A stretch of 64,000 nucleotides of DNA, taken from positions 6,825,001 through 6,889,000 of the forward strand of contig NZ_CP154260.1 of the NCBI RefSeq assembly GCF_039545795.1, given 5' to 3'. Position numbers and translations under genes: made by a program. Source of the stretch: Chitinophaga niabensis (GTDB lineage Bacteria; Bacteroidota; Bacteroidia; Chitinophagales; Chitinophagaceae). Shown one piece after another: positions 35,892 to 45,810 of this stretch (the stretch's first letter is position 1; each line of letters opens with the position of its first letter). The notes beneath the pieces were generated by a model. The model made no database searches. It had not been told where the DNA came from and saw nothing but the letters and a program-made list of their open reading frames with translations.

Positions 35892-36892
35892 TCTTCAACG
35901 GTTTCATATGTATGGTGGGGAATGAGCGGGATCATTACTTTAAATAGCTCGTCCTGTTCTGTTATCCTGGGTGTTCTTTTCACCGGTAGTAATTCATACC
36001 GGGAACTGATATTGCGTAAACCTGTTTTTTCTGATGGCGGAGGATTCCTTTTCTTCTGCAGGTTATTGCAGATGTACAGCTGATCTTCGTCATCTGTATA
36101 AAAGCGGATAGTGAGCGGCTGGCTCTGGGAAACGATATTATGTTTTACGGCGTTTTCTACCAGGAGCTGTAATACAAACGGAGGTATAAGAAAATCATCG
36201 TAACAGGCATCCACCTGCATATCTATGACCAGTGCATCGTTAAAACGCGTGTGCAGCATGAGCAGATAAGAAGAAAGGAATTCCCTTTCCGCTTTAAAAG
36301 TAGTGAGCGCCTTACCATTATTTTTCAGCAGGTAGCGGTATACCATGGCCATTTCTTCCACATACCGTTCTGCTTTTTCCGGGTCCTGGGAGATCAGTGA
36401 GGTAAGGCTGTTCAGGCTGTTAAAGAGGAAATGTGGCTTTATCTGGTCTCTGAGGAATTTGTACTGAATATGAAGGGTGCTCTTCCGGATGTTCTCTGAT
36501 TCAATGAAAAGCCTTTTCCATTGGCGTACATAATATACACATTCATATGCGCCGATCACCAGCGAACAACATAACATATTCAGACCGGCGATATAAGCAA
36601 ATTCATGATGCAGCCCTATCCACCTGGAAAAGAGAAACCCGGCAACAGAAACCAGTAGTGAAATAGGCAATCCATATAAAACAATGAGGCGTAATTTCTT
36701 TTTAAGATGGATGATGCCGCGTGCTTTTCTCCGGGTGAGCAAAATGATCCAGAGTGCGCTTTCACTGGCCATGATGGCATAAAATGCAGAAACGGCAATG
36801 GTCAGGTAACTGATCGTTGCAACGTGGAACAGGAGGAGTAGGAAGATGAAAAGAAAAACAGGCGCATAGCACCTTATTTTTTTTGTCGTCAT
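35888..36892 (-). CDS. LytS-like sensor histidine kinase
   Basis: 334 aa: four hydrophobic segments in the first about 115 residues (membrane sensor), then a short coiled linker, the His_kinase motif IKPHFLFNSLNSLTSLI with the phospho-acceptor His, and a HATPase_c domain with VLQLLVENAVKHN and a late glycine segment KTGLRNISSRYELL. Partner of the LytTR regulator, 4-bp overlap. No periplasmic domain, so the stimulus is probably membrane-borne. Confidence 0.92.
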   Translation of the reverse strand: MTTKKIRCYAPVFLFIFLLLLFHVATISYLTIAVSAFYAIMASESALWIILLTRRKARGIIHLKKKLRLIVLYGLPISLLVSVAGFLFSRWIGLHHEFAYIAGLNMLCCSLVIGAYECVYYVRQWKRLFIESENIRKSTLHIQYKFLRDQIKPHFLFNSLNSLTSLISQDPEKAERYVEEMAMVYRYLLKNNGKALTTFKAEREFLSSYLLMLHTRFNDALVIDMQVDACYDDFLIPPFVLQLLVENAVKHNIVSQSQPLTIRFYTDDEDQLYICNNLQKKRNPPPSEKTGLRNISSRYELLPVKRTPRITEQDELFKVMIPLIPHHTYETVEE

Positions 36893-37001
36893 TGTAAATA
36901 GATTTAGTTGCGCATGTCCGCTAACAATTCTTTGGGGCTATTGGGGCACAAGTTAAGTGCAGATTTTGGACGGGGGTATCACATAAGTATGTATTTAAAC
37001 A

Positions 37002-37031
37002 GAAAAAAACGCCCAAGTTGTCTTGGGCGTT
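37002..37031 (-). terminator. Terminator of the polysaccharide utilisation operon
   Basis: AACGCCCAAG (37008-37017) pairs with CTTGGGCGTT (37022-37031), 4-base loop; on the minus strand a run of seven T follows. It lies 39 bp after the stop of the last operon gene. Confidence 0.92.
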
Positions 37032-37070
37032 ACGTAGAAGTACGTAATTATGAGTAATTGTCCGTTGATA

Positions 37071-38783
37071 TTATTGTACGTTGTAGTCCACTACCACATT
37101 TTCCACCAGCATTTTATTTCCTTCATACACTACTTTTTTACCAGCGGGCACAATCACTATAACAGTAGCTTGTTGCGGAGGCAGAATGATATTAAAGGAA
37201 TCAGAGACCTTACGGGCTATAAAACTTCCGGTGGTGGTATTGTAAAGGTCGGAGCGTTTATCTAATGGCAGTGTGATCTCTCTACTTTCCGGATAGGGAT
37301 TGTAATAGAGGAAGGTGGGATATGCTTTATCGCGGTAGAAATCTGTTGCCAGCAGGTTCAATTGCAGGATGCCCGGTATTTCCGTTGGGCGGATAATACT
37401 GCCAAAGATACCAACGTGTGCACTGCCATATACACTGAACTGGGATACTTCAGGGTTTTTACCCGGTACCCAGTTTGGTCCGTCTCCCTGTGCTACAGGT
37501 CCTTTGATATGTGCATATTTTTCAAAACCGGATGTGCGTATCAAGCCTTCATATCCTATTACCCCTTTGGTAGCAGCTGCCATTTGCGGAATGGCTTCAT
37601 GTTCATCCGGCATATGTGCAGGGTAAAAGAAACGTGCTGCATTGGCGGCATTCAACATCCATTTACCAACTGCTGTGGCATAGGATTGATTGTACCGCAC
37701 CATAGGAACAAGCGGCCATGCGAAGTCGTAGGTATTCATGAGAAAACCATATCCGCCATGATCAACAGTGCTGCCCACTACACCTGAAATATCCATGCCA
37801 TTCCAGTTGCCTACGAGTACGCCCCATCCTTCCCTGCAAAGCGGTGTGCCGTCAAAACTCCATCCCAGCATTTTATTCACGGAAAAATCCTTCCCCTGCT
37901 CCGCATTGATCCTTGCGGCGAGGTAAGCGCCAAAGGGCATCAGGAGTTCGTAAGTGGGATTCAGCGGTTGTGATTGCAATGCGTTCAAAGCACTGATAGC
38001 ACCGGTAAGGTATTTCTGATCACCGAATTTTTTGTAAGCGGAGTATAAAACCCATGCATGACCCGCAGCAGCATCCGGCTGTGCGCAGATCTGTGTTTTC
38101 ATGGGGCGCATTTTACCATAATCGAAATAAGAATAATTGTAGTCACCATGCAGGAGAGAATCTGCGAGATAGAATTTATCTGCAATGCTCCGGGCAATAC
38201 TATCAAAGCCGGGTTCATTGGGATATTTATCATAGATGGCGTAGAACAATACATTAGGGAATACATCGTACCACCAGTCTCTGCCATAGCCACCACCCAG
38301 CAAGGCTACTTCCGGACAGGTATTGTTCATCATAATGTTCCAGCCAATGTCTTTATTGAAATAGTTTTTCAGCATGCCTACATAGTTGAGGCCCCGCTGC
38401 TGTGATTTATCGATGCCTACCAGCGATGCTCCCAATATGGCGCCCATGCTGGCCAGGGCTTCATGGAACATGCCTTTGTTATGTGCAGGACCCTGGCGTA
38501 CATCTCCGATGGCAGTGTATAAACCCACTACGGTCTGCGGATAGTTTTTATGGCTGCTGTCCAGCCAAACTAGTGGCCAGTATTCGCCTGTGGCGTTTGG
38601 ATCATATACCGTACTGTCGAACTGCAGGGCCAGTTGATGATAATCTATTATTTCCAGCGGCTGTGGCAGGTTGGGCATAGAATCCACTCTGGCAAGGTTT
38701 TGCTGCGGCATAGCCTTTTTAGGTGACTCTTTGCAGGCTACCAGCAGTAGCAGGGAAAGGGAACATAAGATCAGTTGCTTCAT
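37071..38783 (-). CDS. Unclassified PUL lipoprotein, possible carbohydrate-active enzyme
   Basis: 570 aa with a lipoprotein signal (MKQLILCSLSLLLLVACKE). I do not recognise a CAZy family. The sequence is rich in Trp, Tyr, Asp and Gly with repeated helical stretches such as NVLFYAIYDKYPNEPGF and AGHAWVLYSAYKKFGDQKYLTGAISALN, the pattern of an alpha/alpha toroid, plus a beta-rich C-terminal part from about residue 490 (LPLDKRSDLYNTTTGSF), like the sandwich after such toroids. GGGYGRDWWYDVFP and NWNGMDISGVVGSTVDHGGYG are candidate active-site regions. Last gene of the operon, overlapping the MFS gene by 4 bp. Its role is probably processing the locus substrate at the cell surface or in the periplasm. 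Confidence 0.72.
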   Translation of the reverse strand: MKQLILCSLSLLLLVACKESPKKAMPQQNLARVDSMPNLPQPLEIIDYHQLALQFDSTVYDPNATGEYWPLVWLDSSHKNYPQTVVGLYTAIGDVRQGPAHNKGMFHEALASMGAILGASLVGIDKSQQRGLNYVGMLKNYFNKDIGWNIMMNNTCPEVALLGGGYGRDWWYDVFPNVLFYAIYDKYPNEPGFDSIARSIADKFYLADSLLHGDYNYSYFDYGKMRPMKTQICAQPDAAAGHAWVLYSAYKKFGDQKYLTGAISALNALQSQPLNPTYELLMPFGAYLAARINAEQGKDFSVNKMLGWSFDGTPLCREGWGVLVGNWNGMDISGVVGSTVDHGGYGFLMNTYDFAWPLVPMVRYNQSYATAVGKWMLNAANAARFFYPAHMPDEHEAIPQMAAATKGVIGYEGLIRTSGFEKYAHIKGPVAQGDGPNWVPGKNPEVSQFSVYGSAHVGIFGSIIRPTEIPGILQLNLLATDFYRDKAYPTFLYYNPYPESREITLPLDKRSDLYNTTTGSFIARKVSDSFNIILPPQQATVIVIVPAGKKVVYEGNKMLVENVVVDYNVQ

Positions 38784-40054
38784 ATAGCCTGTTGAATTTT
38801 GTGTAAGTCTTTTTCTTCTTCCAGCATCAGTTCCACTCTTTCCCGCATGATCACTTTTGCTACCCAGATAGAACCAAGTTGCATAACGGCAATGATGATG
38901 ATGGCATACCGGAGTGCAACCTCCATGGAGAAAAAGTATGCCAGTAAAAGAAAGGTAGCTGCACCCAGGAAGCGGCCTACATATAAACCGGCTTCATGGT
39001 TAAGGATGTAAGCGAATTCACCCCTGTTCTCTTTCTTTGCAAGGATGTCTATCACGCTGAACTGTATCGGAAAATAAGCCAGGTCCATTAATGGTTTGGC
39101 GAGTAACAGAAAGAGCATGAAGAGTACCACCCCTATTTCGTTATACAAAATACCGTTAAAAAGTGCGGCGATGGTAAATAATATAAGCCCGCCTGCAAAT
39201 ATTCTCAAACGATGGGCGGGGCCGGATACCCTGCCAATGATATACATCAGTACCGCCGCAATGATGGCGCCGATAGATTGGGCTGTACCTAATGCACCTT
39301 CTTTCCCCAATAACAACATGATCAGCATGGCAGGTGCCGTTACCAGGAATCCCTGTGCAAGGCCTTTGAGTAAGGCGAGGAACAATAGTTTATACCATAA
39401 GGGGTGGAACTTCAGGAAAATATATTTCTTTTGCATGGGATTACTGAAAGTGCCACGGAAACAAACAATGGATGCCAGTATCGTAATTACAAACACCAGC
39501 CCGGTAATGATCAGGTACGCACTGTGCGCTCCTCCTTTGCCTCCCCATGTTTCAATGAACCAGCCAATACCTACAGGGATCACCACAGCGATGATGGTGT
39601 AGAAGAAAGTTTCTAATCCATAATAGTAATTCCTGTTACCATCGTGCGTGATGGCCAATGCGAGGTAATCACGGTTGGCCCAGTAGAAACCAAAGGACAT
39701 GCCCATGGTGATCCCCGCAATACCAATACCTGTAAGGCTGAGGGTTTTGAGGGACATCATGATCATCATGGATACACCGCTGAGCAACATGCCGGCGGAG
39801 TAAAGTTTTCTGATATTAAAATGTTTCAGCAGGAATCCGTTTAACAGAAATGTCAATGGTATGCCGGTGTAGATGGTTAACTGGTAGATCACTACTTTGG
39901 CAGGGTCGTTAGAGCTACGCATCACGTAAGCCGCAACAAAAATATCTATCACCGGCAGCACAAATGCGTACACAATATTCGTCATAACGAGGATGCGAAA
40001 GTTATGCGGCTGACTATTGAAGTGGGCTACTTCAGACCTTAATTTCTTAAGCAT
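38780..40054 (-). CDS. MFS transporter in PUL
   Basis: 424 aa with about 12 predicted transmembrane helices in two halves separated by a loop around residue 205 (CFRGTFSNPMQKKYIFLKF). Inner-membrane sugar or oligosaccharide importer by context. The motif after TM2 (LLKHFNIRKLYSAG) is a degenerate MFS signature. Overlaps GH130 by 8 bp upstream and the lipoprotein gene by 4 bp downstream, so expression is strictly linked. Likely imports mannosides for, or with, the cytoplasmic GH130. Confidence 0.9.
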   Translation of the reverse strand: MLKKLRSEVAHFNSQPHNFRILVMTNIVYAFVLPVIDIFVAAYVMRSSNDPAKVVIYQLTIYTGIPLTFLLNGFLLKHFNIRKLYSAGMLLSGVSMMIMMSLKTLSLTGIGIAGITMGMSFGFYWANRDYLALAITHDGNRNYYYGLETFFYTIIAVVIPVGIGWFIETWGGKGGAHSAYLIITGLVFVITILASIVCFRGTFSNPMQKKYIFLKFHPLWYKLLFLALLKGLAQGFLVTAPAMLIMLLLGKEGALGTAQSIGAIIAAVLMYIIGRVSGPAHRLRIFAGGLILFTIAALFNGILYNEIGVVLFMLFLLLAKPLMDLAYFPIQFSVIDILAKKENRGEFAYILNHEAGLYVGRFLGAATFLLLAYFFSMEVALRYAIIIIAVMQLGSIWVAKVIMRERVELMLEEEKDLHKIQQAI

Positions 40055-41102
40055 GATCGTATTTTAGTAATGAGAATATTTCTTTGATGGAAAGCGTTGC
40101 ACCGCAAACAAATTCATCCGAAGCACCATAATACATAGTAATGGTGTCGTCATTCACGGTATGCCCGTTGGTGAATACTACGTTACCAAAGAAACCGGTA
40201 AGTTCGTAAGGTGCAGTAGGTATCATAATGGGTTCTTCTGTACGGGCCAGTACTTTGGAAGGATCATTCAGGTCCAGCAGAAAAGCCCCGAGGCAATATT
40301 GATGGAGCTTGTTGGCACCATGGTATATTTCCAGCCAGCCTTTGTCTGTTTTAATAGGCGCACATCCTGCACCTACGCGGGCATTATCCCAGCTTTCTTC
40401 CCGGGTTTTAACAATGCATTTATGATTCCCCCAGTGGATAGCATCCGGGGACTCTGCGATCCAGATATAGTTTCCACCAATGTCTACACTGCTGGGGCGA
40501 TGCAGGGCATAATATTTTCCATTGATCTTTTCTTCGAAGATGGCACAGTCTTTATTATGCGGGGGAATGATCATGCCGTGGGACTCAAATTCCTTCCAGT
40601 TGGTGGTAGTACGCATACCAACTCCCACGCCACTGTCAGATACAGCAGTGAAGGTGAGGTAATATTTGTTATCTATCTGCGTTACCCGGCAGTCTTCTAT
40701 ACCAAAGGATTCTAACTTCCCTTCTCCATATAGCGAAGTATATCCTTCCGGTTCATAGAAATGGATACCATCATCACTGCAAAGCAATCGCAGATGGGAG
40801 AGGGTGGTGAGGTAATCTACACCGTGATATCTGATCACCCGGGCATCTGTGGCTATCAACGCAGGATCGTCTTTGGGTATCTCCATGATCTTTGTACCCG
40901 TAGGTGTGAGGATGGGGAAGGAGATCACATCCACCTGCTGTTCCGGCCTTTCTGCTACCCTTACGATCAGCCATGTTTTATTTTCATACTGAAAAACACC
41001 GGGGTTTAAAAGACAGGCGATCAGTAATCCTTCACTACTGGCTTTTAAGTCCCCGGGGGACAACAATGGGTTCGCTTCAAATCGCTTTGCTATATCACTC
41101 AT
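40047..41102 (-). CDS. GH130 beta-mannoside phosphorylase or hydrolase
   Basis: 351 aa five-bladed beta-propeller enzyme of glycoside hydrolase family 130, acting on beta-mannosides. The catalytic acid is Asp137 in ESFGIEDCRV. Other family blocks are YYLTFTAVSDSGVGVGMRTT, EEKINGKYYALHRPSS, RVGAGCAPIKTDKGWLEIYHGA and TGFFGNVVFTNG. No signal peptide, so cytoplasmic. The family holds phosphorylases acting on Man-beta-1,4-Glc or Man-beta-1,4-GlcNAc and beta-1,2-mannosidases; I cannot place the subfamily. It is the only recognisable glycosidase of the locus. SusD ends 11 bp upstream. Confidence 0.92.
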   Translation of the reverse strand: MSDIAKRFEANPLLSPGDLKASSEGLLIACLLNPGVFQYENKTWLIVRVAERPEQQVDVISFPILTPTGTKIMEIPKDDPALIATDARVIRYHGVDYLTTLSHLRLLCSDDGIHFYEPEGYTSLYGEGKLESFGIEDCRVTQIDNKYYLTFTAVSDSGVGVGMRTTTNWKEFESHGMIIPPHNKDCAIFEEKINGKYYALHRPSSVDIGGNYIWIAESPDAIHWGNHKCIVKTREESWDNARVGAGCAPIKTDKGWLEIYHGANKLHQYCLGAFLLDLNDPSKVLARTEEPIMIPTAPYELTGFFGNVVFTNGHTVNDDTITMYYGASDEFVCGATLSIKEIFSLLKYDHA

Positions 41103-41113
41103 ATCTGCTGCTT

Positions 41114-42595
41114 TTAAAATCCTGTATTCTGTGTAATGCTACCGCCTGATTTATCTATTTCACCCTGCGGAATAGGGTAGAGGTAATTTTTATCCTGGAA
41201 GTTTTTGCCCATAGCGGTGAGTACTGCTTTGGCTGTTTCCCATCTTTTCAGATCATAGAAACGGTGTGATTCAAAACCTAATTCTACCCTGCGTTCACTC
41301 ACCAGCCAGGAGGTAACCAGGGCTTTATCTGTAGTGGCAATATTCCTGTTGGGCAATGTACCGGCAGGTGGTAAAGCACCTGTTACGGAAGGGCTTGTTC
41401 TTGCACGTGCACGGATGGAATTGATAATGCCAATGGCAGCAGGGTAATTTGCACTTTCATTATAAGCTTCTGCTTTCCATAAAAGCACATCTGCCCAACG
41501 GATGAAGATCTTATTGTTGGGAGCATCATCGTTCCCTTTATTGCTGTTATCTGTAGTGCCCAGTAATTTGTAACATGCCTGGTTGGCTACATCTGCCGTG
41601 TACAACAACCGTGGATCGTTGGCTTCAAATGCACTGACGAAATTAGCAGTAGGTGCTATAAAACCCCATCCCTGCAAAGCACATAACCCATTCCCGTTAC
41701 GGGGATTCTTTCCCTGCTGGTGATCATAAGCAAAGATCACTTCATTGTCAGTGAATTCTTTTGCTACACTGAAAGCATCAAAGTAATTGGTATTGAGACT
41801 ATAGAAACCCAGGCCTTCCAGTTCTGTGATGATGGCAATCACATCTGCCCATTTTTTACCGTACAGTGCTACCTTGGCTTGCATAGCCATCACAGCACCT
41901 TTGGAGGCTCTCCATTTTTCTGTATTGTCAGCAAATTTGGTACCGGGTAATAATGGTTTGGCTTCAGCAAGGTCTTTACTGATCTGCTCCAGCACAACAG
42001 CTTTCTTTTCTCTTTTTGCTACGCTATAGGCTTCTGAGAAATTCTTCAGTGGTTTCAGCAGTAAGGGAACATCGCCGAAGTTATTCACGAGTTCGAAATA
42101 GTAAAAAGCACGCAGGAAGTATACTTCTCCCAACAACCTTTTACGCAGTGTTTCATCAATTCCGATCTTGGTAGTAACAGCAGGGTCCGTTAAATAACTG
42201 ATAGCAAGATTGGCGCGGGAGATGCCTTCATAATCATAGCTCCACTGGCCATTAAACCCACCATTCGCTGCAGTAAAGCTATAGTTGGAATATTGGTCCA
42301 TCCAGGCCTGATCCCCATCCGGGTTCCATTTCTTTTGCATATCTCCGGAGGCAATGTCCTGCAGAACAAAATCATTGCGGGTAACGGTACCGCCATCCCA
42401 CTGCCATTCTCCCAACAGGTTGAGTGTACTGGAAAGCATCTGGTAGGAAGAGGTGACGGAAGAAGTAACGGTTCCCAGTTTGGGATCTGTGTTGATCTGA
42501 TCAGGTGTTAACAGGCCTATCGGATCTTTATGTAATTGCTTGGTACAGCTACTTAAGATGGCTGTGATGGCGAGTATATGATAGATTGATTTCAT
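41114..42595 (-). CDS. susD: SusD/RagB family glycan-binding lipoprotein
   Basis: 493 aa, full length. The lipoprotein signal ends in ILSSC at Cys16. SusD-type helical repeats include RKRLLGEVYFLRAFYYFELVNNFGDVPLLLKP, and the end has KIFIRWADVLLWKAEAYNESANY and ERRVELGFESHRFYDLKRW, both highly typical. It caps the SusC barrel encoded 21 bp upstream. By context it binds a mannose-containing oligosaccharide (inference from GH130). Confidence 0.95.
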   Translation of the reverse strand: MKSIYHILAITAILSSCTKQLHKDPIGLLTPDQINTDPKLGTVTSSVTSSYQMLSSTLNLLGEWQWDGGTVTRNDFVLQDIASGDMQKKWNPDGDQAWMDQYSNYSFTAANGGFNGQWSYDYEGISRANLAISYLTDPAVTTKIGIDETLRKRLLGEVYFLRAFYYFELVNNFGDVPLLLKPLKNFSEAYSVAKREKKAVVLEQISKDLAEAKPLLPGTKFADNTEKWRASKGAVMAMQAKVALYGKKWADVIAIITELEGLGFYSLNTNYFDAFSVAKEFTDNEVIFAYDHQQGKNPRNGNGLCALQGWGFIAPTANFVSAFEANDPRLLYTADVANQACYKLLGTTDNSNKGNDDAPNNKIFIRWADVLLWKAEAYNESANYPAAIGIINSIRARARTSPSVTGALPPAGTLPNRNIATTDKALVTSWLVSERRVELGFESHRFYDLKRWETAKAVLTAMGKNFQDKNYLYPIPQGEIDKSGGSITQNTGF

Positions 42596-42616
42596 GGCTT
42601 TACTTTTAAGCGGTAA

Positions 42617-45600
42617 TTAGAACTGAACGTTTACACCAAACAACAGTGCGCGTGACTGCGGATAAGTACCCTGGTCGAAGAAATCAGTGGATTCAGGATC
42701 CAGGCCTGTGTAGTCGGTTATGGTGAAAATGTTTTGCGCTGATACATATAACCGCACATTTTTTATGCCGGTATTTGTTCTCTTCAGCATAGCGCCGAAG
42801 GAGTATCCTATTTCAAGGTTCTTCAGGCGCAGGTAGGAAGCGTCTTCCACGAAAATATCTGATACCCTGCTGCTGCCGTTATCGTTGAAAGTAGAGCGGG
42901 GAACGGTATTACTGGTTCCTTCACCATGCCATGCTTCCAATGTGCGGATGCTGTGGTTAAAAGGACGGGTATCATAATCCGTGATCTTTTTCAGATCGTT
43001 GTATTTGTCAACACCCTGTACGCCCTGGAAGAGGATACCGATATCAAAACCTTTATAGCTGCCGGAGAGGTTTAAGCCATAAGAGAATTTGGGATTTGGA
43101 TTACCAATGAAGGTACGGTCGTTATCATTGATGATACCATCGTTGTTCAGGTCTTTGAATTTGATATCGCCGGGCTTTTCGGAAGGAGTAGGTGTGCCAT
43201 GTAAATAACTGGTGATCTCTGCCTGGTTCTGGTAGATACCATTCATTACATAACCATAGAAAGAACTCAGTGGATGCCCTACCTGTGTTCTGGAAACATT
43301 GCCGGTGATGTTGGGTAAATTGGGGTGCAGTTTTTCCACGTTATTGGTAACTGTGGCTACGTTCGCATTGATATCATACTTAAATGCATGATCATTGTTC
43401 CGCAGGTTCAGTGCAATTTCTATACCCTTGTTGGATACTTCACCTGCATTTACAATAGTGGGAGAAACGCTTCCCACTAAAGCCGGGAGGGAAATAGGCA
43501 GCAGGATGTCTGATGTTTTCTTAGAGAAGTAATCTACGGAGAGATATACTTTGTTACGCAGGATACCGATGTCTACCCCTATATTTTGCTGGCGGGTGGT
43601 TTCCCATTTCAGATCAGGATTGCCATAACGGGAGATCACATATTGATCACCGGTTTTACGCAGTAAAGTGAGGTAAGCATAATTGCCGATCTCCTGGTTC
43701 CCCAATGTACCGGCACTGGCACGCAGTTTCAGATCTGAGATCCAGTTAACATCCTGCATGAATTTTTCTTCAGAGATCCGCCAGCCTAAGGAAACAGAAG
43801 GGAAATAACCCCACTGGTTGTTTTCGGCAAAACGGGAGGAGGCATCTGCTCTTAAATTTACAGTGGCCATATAACGTGCATCGTAGGAATAAGTAGCAGA
43901 ACCGAAGAGAGAGAACAGTCCCCATTCTGAACCATTACCGCCATTCCATACATCTGTTTGTGATCCACCATAATCAATGTACTGGAAGGTGGTGTTCACA
44001 TATTCAAACCGGCTCCTGGAAGCACCAATGGAAGAAGCATAATTAGTGATGTATTCAGTACCTGCCAGTGCGCTGATGTTATGTTTGCCGAAGGCCTTTG
44101 TATAGTTCAGTGTATTGTTCCAGGTGATGGTGTATTCTTCGCCCCTGTCCTCATTCAGGCCATTGGGGCGGTTCTTGCGTCCCTGTCCTTTATCTGTGGC
44201 ATTGCCGCCACCATCGTCATCACCAAAGTTCTGATTGAATGTTTTGTTATGGGTCATATTCAGATCAATACCCAGGTTGGTACGGAATTTCAAAGCATTG
44301 TCTTTCAGGAAACCGTACTCTGCATATACATTGCCGAAAGTTTTCAGGCTATTCCTTTTATCATTCGTGAAATAGGCGAGGGCAACGGGATTGCTGCTGT
44401 ATTCATATTTATTGCTTTCCCATCCGCCATTGGCCTGATCGCTGTGTTTATAGAAAGGCAGATCGGTGAAGGGATCACCAGGTTTGTAAGTAGGATCGCC
44501 GGGATCTTTATATACAGGGATCACCGGCGGGCGGATCAATGCATGACGGATAATGCCGGGTGCATCTCCTTTGGAAGATAATTTATCCTGCAGTTCATAA
44601 GAGAACTGGAGATTGGTTCCGATGGATAACCTGTTGGTGAGGTTGGCCCTGATATTGGTCCTGAAGTTGTAACGTTTGTACTGGTCATTATCATAGACCA
44701 CAATCCCATCCTGGCTGTAATAACTACCGGATACCAGGAACTGTATTTTGTCGCTGCCGCCGCTGGCAGATACCTGCAGGTTCTGGGAACGCCCTGTTTC
44801 AAACAATTCTTTTTGCCAGTCTGTATTAGCAAGGTCCGTTCTGCTTTTATCTGCTGTATAGGGATTGGTACCTGTAAAACCGGAATTGTTCCAGCTTTCT
44901 TCCATCTTATTCATATACTGTTCCCTGTTGAGCATTTTGGGCAGGTTGGCTACTTTTTGGATCCCGTTGAAATAGTTGATATCTATATTGGTAGCACCTT
45001 TTTTACCTGTTTTGGTGACCACCACAATTACACCTGCGGAAGCCCTTGAACCATAAATGGCTGCGGCAGAGGCATCTTTCAACACTGTGATGGATTGAAT
45101 ATCTGAAGGGCTGAGGAAGGAGATATCGCGGGAGGGGATTCCGTCTATAATAAATAATGGACTGTTGTTCCCGATCGTTCCTTCTCCCCGGATACGGATA
45201 CTGATATCTTCACCCGGTGCACCCGTGCTTTGTGTGATCTGCACACCGGCAACCTGGCCTTGCAGAGCTTGTGCCACATCCGGCACCTTTCGCTGATCAA
45301 GGTCTGCCATGTTCACGGTGGAAATAGCACCGGTGAGGTTAGCTTTTTTCTGACTGTTATATCCTAAAACCACTACTTCGCCCAAACCGGTTTCTGCAGG
45401 TTCGAGTGCTATCATGATAGCTGTTTTACCGGCAACAGGTACTTCCTGTTTCTGGTAACCTACAAAGCTTACCACCAATATGGCATCCTGGGGTACGGTA
45501 ATGGAGAAAGAGCCGGCAGCGTCTGTAGAAGTTGTTTTTGCTGCATTTTTAACCTGGATGGAGGCACCTCCTAAAGGTTGCCCGAAAACGGAAGTGATCT

Positions 45601-45682
45601 TTCCGGTGACTTTGATCTCAGTTGATTGTGAGAAAGCAGTCATCTGGAAACACACTAATAATAGTGTAAGTATTTTTTTCAT
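42617..45682 (-). CDS. susC: SusC/RagA family TonB-linked outer-membrane transporter
   Basis: 1021 aa: signal peptide (to about 19, TAFSQ), carboxypeptidase-like domain (about 24-100), TonB-box region GLGEVVVLGYNSQKKANLTG, plug with LFIIDGIPSRD, and a beta-barrel. The calcium-loop-like DLNNDGIINDND near residue 840 is usual for SusC. First gene of the five-gene operon; the upstream 128-bp gap holds a direct repeat fit for binding by the adjacent HTCS. Homologous to, but clearly different from, the SusC at 1325. Confidence 0.96.
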   Translation of the reverse strand: MKKILTLLLVCFQMTAFSQSTEIKVTGKITSVFGQPLGGASIQVKNAAKTTSTDAAGSFSITVPQDAILVVSFVGYQKQEVPVAGKTAIMIALEPAETGLGEVVVLGYNSQKKANLTGAISTVNMADLDQRKVPDVAQALQGQVAGVQITQSTGAPGEDISIRIRGEGTIGNNSPLFIIDGIPSRDISFLSPSDIQSITVLKDASAAAIYGSRASAGVIVVVTKTGKKGATNIDINYFNGIQKVANLPKMLNREQYMNKMEESWNNSGFTGTNPYTADKSRTDLANTDWQKELFETGRSQNLQVSASGGSDKIQFLVSGSYYSQDGIVVYDNDQYKRYNFRTNIRANLTNRLSIGTNLQFSYELQDKLSSKGDAPGIIRHALIRPPVIPVYKDPGDPTYKPGDPFTDLPFYKHSDQANGGWESNKYEYSSNPVALAYFTNDKRNSLKTFGNVYAEYGFLKDNALKFRTNLGIDLNMTHNKTFNQNFGDDDGGGNATDKGQGRKNRPNGLNEDRGEEYTITWNNTLNYTKAFGKHNISALAGTEYITNYASSIGASRSRFEYVNTTFQYIDYGGSQTDVWNGGNGSEWGLFSLFGSATYSYDARYMATVNLRADASSRFAENNQWGYFPSVSLGWRISEEKFMQDVNWISDLKLRASAGTLGNQEIGNYAYLTLLRKTGDQYVISRYGNPDLKWETTRQQNIGVDIGILRNKVYLSVDYFSKKTSDILLPISLPALVGSVSPTIVNAGEVSNKGIEIALNLRNNDHAFKYDINANVATVTNNVEKLHPNLPNITGNVSRTQVGHPLSSFYGYVMNGIYQNQAEITSYLHGTPTPSEKPGDIKFKDLNNDGIINDNDRTFIGNPNPKFSYGLNLSGSYKGFDIGILFQGVQGVDKYNDLKKITDYDTRPFNHSIRTLEAWHGEGTSNTVPRSTFNDNGSSRVSDIFVEDASYLRLKNLEIGYSFGAMLKRTNTGIKNVRLYVSAQNIFTITDYTGLDPESTDFFDQGTYPQSRALLFGVNVQF

Positions 45683-45746
45683 AACGGCGATTTAAGTATT
45701 GTGGAATGCTATTACAAAGTAGGTTTATTGCATACCGGGCTTATGC

Positions 45747-45779
45747 ACTATAGTCACATTTTACTGTACTATAGTTACA
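45747..45779. promoter_or_regulatory. Direct repeat upstream of susC, candidate HTCS operator
   Basis: ACTATAGTCACA (45747-45758) and ACTATAGTTACA (45768-45779) differ at one base and start 21 bp apart, two helical turns, as expected for an AraC-type dimer. They lie 65-97 bp upstream of the susC ATG and 32 bp past the HTCS stop codon. No other strong element is present in the gap. Confidence 0.65.
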
Positions 45780-45810
45780 ATGGGCAGTTATTTTGCTGAA
45801 ATACAGTGAT

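Noticed and set aside
39096..39602. 168-aa plus-strand frame opposite the MFS gene
   Set aside because: Antisense shadow of an intact transporter.
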